DNA from: an uncultured Collinsella sp.
GTDB lineage: Bacteria > Actinomycetota > Coriobacteriia > Coriobacteriales > Coriobacteriaceae
NCBI GenBank assembly: GCA_900547835.1
Contig: URIJ01000077.1
Location: forward strand, 1 to 9,106
Reading direction: 5' to 3'
Length of the DNA stretch: 9,106 bases
Position 1 is the stretch's first letter. Each line of letters begins with the position of its first letter. The translations under genes were made by a program, and so were the position numbers. Below are positions 1 to 6,129 of the stretch, piece after piece. A model generated the notes under the pieces. The model worked only from the letters and a program-made list of their open reading frames with translations. It was not told the origin of the DNA and searched no databases.

Positions 1-737
1 TCCTCGGGATCGAGCTCGGAAAGCTCGGCCTCGATCTTGGCGCAGATGGGCAGCGGCTTGACGCCATCGATGGGCGCCAGATCGTCGTTGAGCATGTCCT
101 CGTCCACGTTGGCCACATACAGGATGGGCTTCATGGTGAGCAGGAACAGGCCCTTGGCGGCGGCGCGCTCCTCATCGGTCATCTCCATGGACGCGGCACG
201 CTTACCCTCGTTGAGCCAGGCGAGCAGGCGCTTGGCGACCTCAAACTTGGGCATGAGCTCCTTGTCGCGCTTGGCCTCCTTCTCGAGCTTGGGCAGCTGC
301 TTCTCGAGCGTGCCCATGTCGGCCAGGATGAGCTCGGTCATGATGGTGTCGGCATCGCCGGCGGGATCGACGAACTCGCCCGTGCGGCCCACCTCACGCA
401 TGACGTTGGGGTCCTTAAAGTAGCGCACGACCTCGCAGATGGCGTCGGTCTCGCGAATGTTGGCCAGGAACTGGTTGCCCAGGCCCTCGCCCTCGTTGGC
501 GCCCTTCACCAGGCCTGCGATGTCGACGAACTCGACCGTTGCCGGCACAATGCGGCCCGGGTTGACGATGTCGGCGAGCTTTTGCAGGCGGCTATCGGGC
601 ACATCGACGATACCCACGTTGGGGTCGATCGTGGCGAACGGGTAGTTGGCGGCAAGGCCGGTCTTTTTGGTAAGCGCGGTGAACAGCGTCGACTTGCCCA
701 CGTTGGGCAGGCCCACGATACCGATGGAAAGGGACAC
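1..737 (-). CDS. ychF: Redox-regulated ATPase/GTPase YchF (OLA1 family), N-terminal 245 residues, 3' end outside window
   Basis: YchF is a universally conserved Obg-related P-loop NTPase that associates with ribosomes and affects stress and translation; it prefers ATP over GTP. The visible part has the G1 loop GLPNVGKST (residues 9-17), the signature NPGRIVPATVEFVDIAGLVKG starting at 59 with switch II DIAGLV at 72-77, NEGEGLGNQFL at 81-91, and NVDE (210-213) in place of the GTP-specifying NKxD, as known for this family. A helical segment with many Lys and Glu lies at about 140-195. Family members are about 360 residues, so roughly 120 residues including the TGS domain lie beyond base 1. The start is GTG at 737, chosen because AAAAGGAG sits 5 nt upstream and the family N-terminus begins just before the G1 loop. 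It is downstream of the ferredoxin gene in the same direction, but with its own likely promoter. Confidence 0.96.
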   Translation of the reverse strand, partial: MSLSIGIVGLPNVGKSTLFTALTKKTGLAANYPFATIDPNVGIVDVPDSRLQKLADIVNPGRIVPATVEFVDIAGLVKGANEGEGLGNQFLANIRETDAICEVVRYFKDPNVMREVGRTGEFVDPAGDADTIMTELILADMGTLEKQLPKLEKEAKRDKELMPKFEVAKRLLAWLNEGKRAASMEMTDEERAAAKGLFLLTMKPILYVANVDEDMLNDDLAPIDGVKPLPICAKIEAELSELDPE

Positions 738-774
738 GACAGCTCCTTTTGGTACAGGTACTTCAAACCGTATA

Positions 775-804
775 AGTATAGCGCCGCCGCAGCATCTGGG
801 CGAA
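775..804 (-). promoter_or_regulatory. Possible sigma70-type promoter of ychF
   Basis: On the minus strand a TATACT hexamer (780-775) matches the -10 consensus in five of six positions. A weak TTCGCC (804-799) lies 18 nt upstream in the -35 position. It is 38 nt ahead of the ychF GTG and its AAAAGGAG ribosome site, a normal leader length. The -35 is poor, so the call rests on the -10 box and the location. Confidence 0.4.
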
Positions 805-822
805 CCCGGACGCCACGGCGGC
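783..822 (-). repeat. Stem-loop between the ferredoxin gene and ychF
   Basis: Arms GCCGCCG (783-789) and CGGCGGC (816-822) are perfect complements. Between them a second short hairpin forms from CTGGG (796-800) and CCCGG (805-809) around a CGAA loop. It begins 30 nt after the stop of the 4Fe-4S gene. No T-run follows, so it is not a typical intrinsic terminator. It overlaps the proposed -35 of ychF and could be a 3' end stabiliser, a weak terminator, or chance in GC-rich DNA. Confidence 0.35.
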
Positions 823-851
823 ACGAATGAAGCAGAGATAGGGGTCGCTGA

Positions 852-2105
852 CTAGTCCGCGAGCTTTTCCACCTGGTCGAGCATCTTGTCGAGCTTGGCC
901 TTTGCCTCGGCCTTGACCTTCTCAGCCTCTTCGTGAGCCTTCGCCTTCTGGGCAGCCTTTTCCTCGGCCTCGGGATCGACGACGACCAGGTTGGATGCAT
1001 CATGCTCAACCAACTTGAGCGCATGCTCGGGGCACACCTTGACGCAGGCTCCGCAACCTAGGCAATACGTGGACTCCAGTGCAAAGCGACCGCTTCCCAC
1101 CAAATCGCAGGCAAACGTGGGGCACACGTTGACGCACTCGCCGCACGACGTGCACTTGTCAAAATCGCACTCCGGCGTACTCACCTGCATGTTCTGGGCA
1201 AGCTCGGGGTGGTTTTGCAACGTCGAGAGCACCAGCTGGCGACCGTGCGTGAGCGAACGGCGACGCTTGGTCGTCGTGGTGCCGCACATGGTGTTGAGCG
1301 TGCGCTCGAGCTGCGTGATCTGGTGACGATGAGCCTTCAACTTCTGCGTCACCGAGGCCAGCGCCGCCGTCGCCGGATTGAGCTTGGTCACCGTCAGGCC
1401 CGTGGTGCGGGCAATCTTATCCATGTACTCCTTGCGCTCGTACTCGCGGCGCTTATGACATTTGAGGCTCTTGGGGTCGACCTCCAGGCCCATGCCCGTA
1501 CCGGCCCACTCCTCGGCAGTGGCGATGGCCTCGCCCAGAATATCCTCGCCACCGGTGTTGCGGCACTTATCGCACACGCCCAACGGCAGGTACACGCTCA
1601 CGTTGGGATAGTCGGCCAGCACCGAGAACCAGGTCTCGGCCGTAATATCGCCCACGCAGGCAACGACGACCTCGTTTTCGCGCGGCATGCGCTTGAGGGC
1701 GCGCGTGCAGGTAACGTAGGCGGTCTCGTGGCTCGTAGCTGCAGAGACAATGTCGTCGTAAAGGTTTTTGGGCGCCAGGCGCGGCGAAATAATCGCCTCG
1801 GTCGGACAGGCAGCGGCGCACAGGCCGCACTTGCGACAGGAGTCGAGGATCTCGATAGCGTCTTCCTCGACCTCGATAGCGTTGACCGGGCACACATCCA
1901 TGCACGCGGTGCAGCCGCTCTTTTCGTTTTTGCAGGTCAGGCACGGAATGGTGTTGCCGCGCGGACGCTCCTTGTAGTCGGCAGGATTCCACTGCGGCGC
2001 CGACGGATCGAGTGCATCGGTCACACCGCCAAGCGGGTTTTTAAGAAAGTCGAAACCCTTGCTGATCTCGATAATGTCATCAAACAGATCGTGTTCCTGC
2101 GCCAT
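852..2105 (-). CDS. 4Fe-4S dicluster-type protein with two ferredoxin modules (417 aa)
   Basis: Probable cytoplasmic electron carrier; no signal peptide or membrane segment is seen. The N-terminal module has C55xxC58, C65xxC68xxxC72P and C90xxC93xxC96xxxC100P. The C-terminal module has C318xxC321xxC324xxxC328P and C348xxC351xxC354xxxC358P. Together these could bind up to four [4Fe-4S] clusters. The region between (about 105-215) carries C133, C150 and C178xxC181 with alternating hydrophobic strands, perhaps another metal or redox domain. Residues 216-300 are basic and helical, and 379-417 is a Lys/Glu/Ala-rich probable coiled coil. The start is ATG 2105 because AGGGAGG lies 8 nt upstream; an in-frame ATG at 2135 has no such site. 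There are 25 cysteines in all. The gene lies 151 bp after the GldA-like gene with no terminator visible between, so co-transcription is possible. The redox partner is unknown; the 4Fe-4S assignment is firm, the function is not. Confidence 0.9.
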   Translation of the reverse strand: MAQEHDLFDDIIEISKGFDFLKNPLGGVTDALDPSAPQWNPADYKERPRGNTIPCLTCKNEKSGCTACMDVCPVNAIEVEEDAIEILDSCRKCGLCAAACPTEAIISPRLAPKNLYDDIVSAATSHETAYVTCTRALKRMPRENEVVVACVGDITAETWFSVLADYPNVSVYLPLGVCDKCRNTGGEDILGEAIATAEEWAGTGMGLEVDPKSLKCHKRREYERKEYMDKIARTTGLTVTKLNPATAALASVTQKLKAHRHQITQLERTLNTMCGTTTTKRRRSLTHGRQLVLSTLQNHPELAQNMQVSTPECDFDKCTSCGECVNVCPTFACDLVGSGRFALESTYCLGCGACVKVCPEHALKLVEHDASNLVVVDPEAEEKAAQKAKAHEEAEKVKAEAKAKLDKMLDQVEKLAD

Positions 2106-2256
2106 GCGCGGCCCCTCCCTGAGCAGTGCAAACAAGCAAGAGATAATGATACGCCATCGGCCCGTGCCTCGAGCAAATTACACGCGGAGCACCTTTGGGA
2201 CAAATAGCCTATGGCCTATCGCCGCCTCGATTGCACAAGGTCAATCAAGCGCCAAA

Positions 2257-3324
2257 CTATGCCTCGCACATGAGCTGCACGAGCTTTTGTTTGGTCACCT
2301 TGGCCTGCTCGTTGGCTATGTTACGCTCGTTTCTAAAGACCGCATTTGCAACACCCTGCAGGTCGGCATCGGAAATCTCGCCAAGGCCCAGCTCCTCGAG
2401 CGTCGTCGGCAGACCGACGCGCTGACAAAACTCGAGCACCTGTTCAAGCTCGGGCGCACGCTCCAGACGAAGCTGGACCACCAGACCAAACGCCACGGCC
2501 TCGCCGTGCATAGCCTTGCACTCGGGCAGAATCGTCAGGCCGTTGGCGATGGCATGCGCCAACGCCAAGCCACCGCTCTCAAAGCCAACGCCCGAAAGCA
2601 GAATATTGCACTCGATCAGGCGCTCAACCGCCGGCGATATACGGCCCTTTTTGAGATCGCGCTTGGCAGCGACGCCGCACTCCATGAGCGTGTCATAGCA
2701 GGCACGGGCCGTAACCAAGGCCAAGTGTCCCGGCGCGCCACCGTGCTCGTTAGCGCCGTGCGCCGCGGCACACGAACGCGCCTCGAAGTACGTTGCCAGT
2801 GCGTCGCCCATACCAGCGACCGTCATCCGCAGTGGTGCTGCCGCAACCACGTTGGTATCAACCACGACCAGATCGGGATTTTTGTCGAGTATCAAGTAGC
2901 GGTCGAACGACCCATCCTCGTGATACAGCACCGAAATCGCACTGCACGGGCCGTCCATCGAAGCCGCCGTGGGGCATACACACAACGGCAACTCGGCATA
3001 AAACGCTACCGCCTTGGCGATATCGAGCATCTTGCCGCCGCCAATACCCACCACCATGTCGCAATACTCGGCCCGGGCTTCCTTGGCCATTCCGACAACG
3101 GCCTCTTCCGTACACGGACCGTTATAAATCTTAAAGAACGGCTCGCTTAGATCTTCGTCCAGAAATCCATCGACGATCTGCCTGCACAGCCGATCCTCGG
3201 TGCCCTGGTCAAACAGAACATAGGCAGCACAGCCCAACCATGACAAATACCTGCCCTGACGCGAGAGCTCGCCTGGTCCCTGAACATATCGTCCGGGACC
3301 GCCATATACCATGGGAAGCGCCAT
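2257..3324 (-). CDS. Diverged GldA-like iron/zinc-dependent polyol dehydrogenase (355 aa)
   Basis: Member of the glycerol dehydrogenase branch of the Fe-ADH superfamily, expected to interconvert a polyol and its keto form with NAD. Visible marks are the family N-terminus around GRYVQGPGEL (11-20), Asp39 at the end of the second strand (typical of NAD users), GIGGGKMLD (93-101), D124 in the substrate pocket, and metal ligands D174 (GMGDAL), H257 and H273 (HGEAVAFG). It aligns along its whole length with the neighbouring GldA, but differs at the pocket: the usual AHAIHNG reads AHAIANG (A260), and ECHGxxHGEK reads ECKAMHGEA with one residue fewer. A Gly/Ala/His-rich insert at 184-200 also differs. 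The substrate may therefore not be glycerol. The start ATG 3324 is preceded by AAGGGCGG at 8-nt spacing; an internal ATG at 3312 is less well placed. The gene is shielded from upstream gldA by a terminator. Confidence 0.88.
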   Translation of the reverse strand: MALPMVYGGPGRYVQGPGELSRQGRYLSWLGCAAYVLFDQGTEDRLCRQIVDGFLDEDLSEPFFKIYNGPCTEEAVVGMAKEARAEYCDMVVGIGGGKMLDIAKAVAFYAELPLCVCPTAASMDGPCSAISVLYHEDGSFDRYLILDKNPDLVVVDTNVVAAAPLRMTVAGMGDALATYFEARSCAAAHGANEHGGAPGHLALVTARACYDTLMECGVAAKRDLKKGRISPAVERLIECNILLSGVGFESGGLALAHAIANGLTILPECKAMHGEAVAFGLVVQLRLERAPELEQVLEFCQRVGLPTTLEELGLGEISDADLQGVANAVFRNERNIANEQAKVTKQKLVQLMCEA

Positions 3325-3354
3325 ACGAGAATCCGCCCTTCATCAAACAACAAT

Positions 3355-3385
3355 TGGTGCAAAGTAACCTGACCCCTTTGCACCA
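3355..3385. repeat. Perfect 10-bp inverted repeat, REP-like or operator
   Basis: Arms TGGTGCAAAG (3355-3364) and CTTTGCACCA (3376-3385) are exact complements separated by 11 nt (TAACCTGACCC). It lies 31-61 nt upstream of the GldA-like start codon and just past the gldA terminator. It has no T-run in either direction. It could be an operator for the downstream gene or a copy of a dispersed extragenic palindrome; the sequence alone does not decide. The same 10-mer TGGTGCAAAG occurs again at 6238-6247. Confidence 0.6.
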
Positions 3386-3389
3386 TAGC

Positions 3390-3425
3390 AAAAAGGGGCA
3401 AAGCCGTCTGCCGGCTTTGCCCCTT
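3390..3425 (-). terminator. Intrinsic terminator after gldA
   Basis: A perfect 12-bp stem, GGGGCAAAGCCG (3395-3406) with CGGCTTTGCCCC (3412-3423), closes a 5-nt loop; two more A-T pairs extend it. In minus-strand RNA it is followed by five U residues (3394-3390). It starts 13 nt after the gldA stop codon. This is a textbook Rho-independent terminator for gldA. Confidence 0.9.
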
Positions 3426-3437
3426 CCTTACCTTAGT

Positions 3438-4538
3438 TTACTCATCCATAAGGTAGTAGTGACCCAGCGCGTCGGCACCCAGGATGGCGTTTGCGACCAT
3501 CTCGGGCGTCACCTCAAACGGCATGTTGCACATGGTGTCATCGGGCGCGCACGCGGCCTCGGCAACAATCATGGCCTGCTCGCGCGTAAGCTCAGCAACG
3601 CCAAGTTCCTTCATCGTGACCGGCAGGCCCAGCTCAATGCAGAAGCCCAAGACTTCCTCGAGCTTCTCAGTCGGGGCATCCTCGAGTACCAGCTGGACGA
3701 TGGTGCCAAAGGCGACCTTCTCGCCGTGATACATGCCGTGGCACTCGGGCAGCATCGTCAGGCCATTGTGGATGGCATGAGCAGCAGCAAGGCCCGAGCT
3801 CTCAAAGCCAATGCCCGAAAGCAGCGTGTTGGCCTCAATGATGTGCTCGACGGCAGGCGTGAGCGCACCCTTCTCCAGCGCGACCTTGGCCTTGACGCCA
3901 TCGGCCATAAGCGTCTCGTAGCAGAGCTTGGCGAGCGCCAGGCCGGCCATTCCGCCCTTGCCGCCGGCGCAAGTGCCACCGTCGGCATCATGCGTCGCCT
4001 GGGCCTCAAAGTAGGTTGCGAGCGCATCGCCCATACCGGAAACCGTCAGGCGCACCGGGCTCGCCGCGATAACCGTCGTATCCATCAGGACAATGTTGGG
4101 GTTTGCCTTAAGGAAGAGATATTTATCGAACTGGCCGTCGTCGGTGTAGAGCACCGAAAGTGCCGAGCACGGTGCATCGGTCGAGGCAATGGTGGGGCAA
4201 ATGATAACCGGGGACTCCAGGTAATAGGCGACGGCCTTCGCGGTGTCGAGGATCTTGCCGCCACCGACGCCGACGATGATGTCGCAACCGTTGTCGCGAG
4301 CGAGCGCGACCAGGCGATCGACCTCACCCTTGGAGCACTCGCCGTTAAAGTCCTCAAACAGCAGCTCGGCCTTAGCCTCGGCAAAACCGCCCTCGATCTT
4401 GGCACCGACGCGCTTCTTGCCCGAAGGCGTCACGATGACGAGGGCCTTAGCGCCGAGCGGCTCGACATAGGAGCCGAGCTTGGCGAGCTCGTCCGGACCC
4501 TGGATGTACTTGCTGGGGCTATTGAAAATTGCAGCCAT
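3438..4538 (-). CDS. gldA: Glycerol dehydrogenase (366 aa)
   Basis: Catalyses glycerol to dihydroxyacetone, or the reverse, in the cytoplasm; in fermenters it moves reducing power to or from the glycerol branch. The N-terminus around SPSKYIQGPDEL (7-18) is typical of GldA. The cofactor loop is GVGGGKILD (90-98), the substrate-pocket Asp is D121 in STDAPCSALS, and the metal ligands are D171 (GMGDAL), H254 (AAAHAIHNG) and H271 (ECHGMYHGEKVAFG). Length matches the family (about 360-370). One oddity: the acidic residue that normally ends the second strand and holds the NAD ribose is replaced by Thr37-Pro38, so cofactor preference may be altered. The ribosome site before ATG 4538 is weak (GGGA 6 nt away), but the family N-terminus fits this start. 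It lies 84 bp after the alcohol dehydrogenase, with a terminator in the gap, and ends in its own terminator. Confidence 0.94.
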   Translation of the reverse strand: MAAIFNSPSKYIQGPDELAKLGSYVEPLGAKALVIVTPSGKKRVGAKIEGGFAEAKAELLFEDFNGECSKGEVDRLVALARDNGCDIIVGVGGGKILDTAKAVAYYLESPVIICPTIASTDAPCSALSVLYTDDGQFDKYLFLKANPNIVLMDTTVIAASPVRLTVSGMGDALATYFEAQATHDADGGTCAGGKGGMAGLALAKLCYETLMADGVKAKVALEKGALTPAVEHIIEANTLLSGIGFESSGLAAAHAIHNGLTMLPECHGMYHGEKVAFGTIVQLVLEDAPTEKLEEVLGFCIELGLPVTMKELGVAELTREQAMIVAEAACAPDDTMCNMPFEVTPEMVANAILGADALGHYYLMDE

Positions 4539-4554
4539 AACTATCCCATTCTCT

Positions 4555-4599
4555 AAAAGAAAAAAGAAAGGGGCTCCGTACAGATACGTGCGGAGCCCC
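4555..4599 (-). terminator. Intrinsic terminator after the iron alcohol dehydrogenase
   Basis: A 9-bp perfect stem, GGGGCTCCG (4570-4578) with CGGAGCCCC (4591-4599), can be extended past one mismatch by two pairs. In minus-strand RNA it is followed by a pyrimidine tail that is nearly all U (4569-4555). It begins 23 nt after the alcohol dehydrogenase stop. It occupies most of the 84-bp gap before gldA, leaving only about 16 nt between the tail and the gldA start codon. Confidence 0.9.
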
Positions 4600-4621
4600 T
4601 CGTTACGATAACAAGAGTCGA

Positions 4622-5845
4622 TTAGAAATCGATGTCGGTGTCGTAGTAGCAGGCCTTGAGGATCTTCTCGAAGTCGGCAGCCTTGGTCTCACGCGGGTTC
4701 TCGGGCGTGCAGGCGTCCTGCTCGGCGTTCGCGGCGATCTCGGGGAGCTTGGCGAGGAACTCCTCCTCGGAAACCATCTGCGGGTTCTCGGCGTCGACCT
4801 TCACGCCACCATTCGCGTAATCCTTGATGGACTGCGGAATGTTGAGCTGGTCGTTGAGGTCGCGAATCTTCTGGACGAGTGCAGCGATGAGCTCCTCGTT
4901 GGTCTCGCCGGGAAGGTGCAGGATCTCCTTGGCCACGTAAGCGTAACGCTCGGCAGCGCGCGGATCCTTGGAGTTCCACTGGATGACCTTGCCAAGGTAC
5001 ATAGCGTTAGCAGCACCGTGGATGATGTGGCCGTTCTCAAAGGCTGCACCGGTCTTGTGAGCCATGGAGTGAACGATGCCGAGCAGGCCCGAGGAGAAGG
5101 CGATACCGGCGATGCACTGAGCCTCGTGCATGTGCTGACGGGCCTCATGGTCGCCAGCATAGGACTTGGGCAGCCACTCGACGATCTCGCGGATGCCGTG
5201 CAGAGCGTTGGCATCGGTGAACATAGAGGCGCAGGTGGAAACGTAGGCCTCCATGCAGTGGGTCAGAGCGTCCATGCCGGTGTGAGCGCACAGCTTGGCG
5301 GGCATGGTGTAGGTGAGCTCGGGGTCGACGATGGCGACATCAGGGGTGATGTTGAAGTCGGCCAGCGGGTACTTGATGCCCTTGGCGTAGTCGGTGATGA
5401 CGGAGAAGGCAGTGACCTCGGTAGCGGTACCGGAGGTAGAGGAGATGGCGCAGAAGTGAGCCTTCTGACGCAGCTCGGGGAAACTGAACGGCTGGATGAT
5501 GTTATCGAAGGACTCCTCGGGATACTCGTAGAAGACCCACATGGCCTTAGCGGCATCGATGGGCGAGCCGCCGCCGATAGCGATAATCCAGTCGGGCTCG
5601 AACTCGCGCATGGCCTCGGCGCCCTTCATGACCGTCTCGATGGACGGATCGGACTCGACGCCCTCGAACAGCTTGACCTCGAAACCGCCTTCCTTAAGGT
5701 CGGCCTCAACGTCCTGCAGGAACCCGCCGCGGCGCATAGAGCTGCCGCCAGAAACGATGATGGCCTTCTTGCCCTTGAGGTTCTTCACCTCGTGGCGAGC
5801 GCCCTCACCAAAGTACAGATCGCGAGGATTGGTAAAACGTCCCAT
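4622..5845 (-). CDS. Iron-containing alcohol dehydrogenase, butanol dehydrogenase/YqhD-like (407 aa)
   Basis: Cytoplasmic group III alcohol dehydrogenase, expected to reduce short aldehydes to alcohols and so reoxidise NAD(P)H in fermentation. It has GGGSPID (91-97), the SSTSGTATEVTAFSVIT stretch (135-151), and metal-site residues D192 and H196 in GMDALTHCMEAY, then H259/H263 (VHSMAH) and H273/H276 (GHIIHGAAN); I place the fourth ligand at H276 from the HGxAN context. The segment GGSSMRRGG (33-41) resembles the GGGSxxxxG loop of NADPH-dependent YqhD, so NADPH use is likely. The C-terminal ending ACYYDTDIDF is acidic and aromatic. The start is ATG 5845, with AGGAGG 6 nt upstream; the in-frame ATG at 5896 would run through the leader hairpin and has no ribosome site. 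The leader and upstream region contain a hairpin and two operator-like palindromes. The physiological substrate is not evident. Confidence 0.93.
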   Translation of the reverse strand: MGRFTNPRDLYFGEGARHEVKNLKGKKAIIVSGGSSMRRGGFLQDVEADLKEGGFEVKLFEGVESDPSIETVMKGAEAMREFEPDWIIAIGGGSPIDAAKAMWVFYEYPEESFDNIIQPFSFPELRQKAHFCAISSTSGTATEVTAFSVITDYAKGIKYPLADFNITPDVAIVDPELTYTMPAKLCAHTGMDALTHCMEAYVSTCASMFTDANALHGIREIVEWLPKSYAGDHEARQHMHEAQCIAGIAFSSGLLGIVHSMAHKTGAAFENGHIIHGAANAMYLGKVIQWNSKDPRAAERYAYVAKEILHLPGETNEELIAALVQKIRDLNDQLNIPQSIKDYANGGVKVDAENPQMVSEEEFLAKLPEIAANAEQDACTPENPRETKAADFEKILKACYYDTDIDF

Positions 5846-5885
5846 ACTGTGCCTCCTAAACAAGCCCCTCTTAGACTTGCGTATA

Positions 5886-5912
5886 TAACGGAGCACCCGA
5901 TTGGCTCCGTTA
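5886..5912 (-). promoter_or_regulatory. Hairpin in the leader of the alcohol dehydrogenase gene
   Basis: Perfect 9-bp arms TAACGGAGC (5886-5894) and GCTCCGTTA (5904-5912) enclose a 9-nt loop. It lies 41 nt upstream of the start codon and about 28 nt upstream of the AGGAGG ribosome site. No T-run follows in the transcribed direction, so it is not a terminator. It could be a DNA operator or an RNA structure affecting stability or translation. Confidence 0.5.
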
Positions 5913-6026
5913 GGACCGTTTTGCGCGTTGCCGGCGATGACAATGCGCGATATCTAAACGTCTCAACGCTCAGACAAACACTATTCTACCGTTCTGGTTG
6001 GTCAGTTATTCACCTAAAGCCGACAA

Positions 6027-6043
6027 TGATGAAACGTTTTTTC
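6027..6043. promoter_or_regulatory. LacI/CcpA-like operator, copy 1
   Basis: TGATGAAACGTTTTTTC contains the self-complementary core AAACGTTT with the central CG at 6035-6036, the hallmark of LacI-family and catabolite (cre-type) sites. It shares the pattern AAACGTTTTnTC with copy 2, 57 bp away. It lies about 180-200 bp upstream of the alcohol dehydrogenase start. The bound regulator is unknown. Confidence 0.5.
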
Positions 6044-6083
6044 TATCCCTGAAGGCCCTTGTGGGGCATTCATACTCCCAAGC

Positions 6084-6100
6084 TGGGAAAACGTTTTATC
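6084..6100. promoter_or_regulatory. LacI/CcpA-like operator, copy 2
   Basis: A perfect 10-bp palindrome AAAACGTTTT (6088-6097) is flanked as TGGG and ATC, giving a site of the same form as copy 1 with its central CG at 6092-6093. The 57-bp centre spacing would allow two dimers or a looped tetramer. It is about 240 bp from the alcohol dehydrogenase start and 250 bp from the TPR gene start, so either could be the target; the former is the more usual kind of target. Confidence 0.5.
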
Positions 6101-6129
6101 AAGGTTGACCACATATCCCGGGCAGGACG

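Noticed and set aside
506..1024. 172-codon minus frame overlapping ychF and the ferredoxin gene end
   Set aside because: Out of frame with both well-supported genes; very Arg/Ser-rich, typical of a shifted frame.
1209..2207. 332-codon open frame on the plus strand opposite the 4Fe-4S gene
   Set aside because: Mirror of a real gene with perfect Cys motifs; the translation is His/Arg/Gly/Ala-rich without any recognisable motif and no ribosome site.
2204..2219. GCCTAT direct repeat and imperfect palindrome ATAGCCTATGGCCTAT upstream of the 4Fe-4S gene
   Set aside because: Short, imperfect and without a matching second site or promoter signature; may be chance.
2106..2256. Search for a promoter or terminator between the GldA-like gene and the 4Fe-4S gene
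   Set aside because: Only a TATCAT-type hexamer with a poorly spaced TTGCTC was found, and no stem with T-run, so neither is reported as a feature.
3240..4556. 438-codon open frame on the plus strand opposite gldA
   Set aside because: Antisense shadow of gldA caused by GC-rich third positions; it has a low-complexity Arg/His/Ala-rich translation and crosses two terminators.
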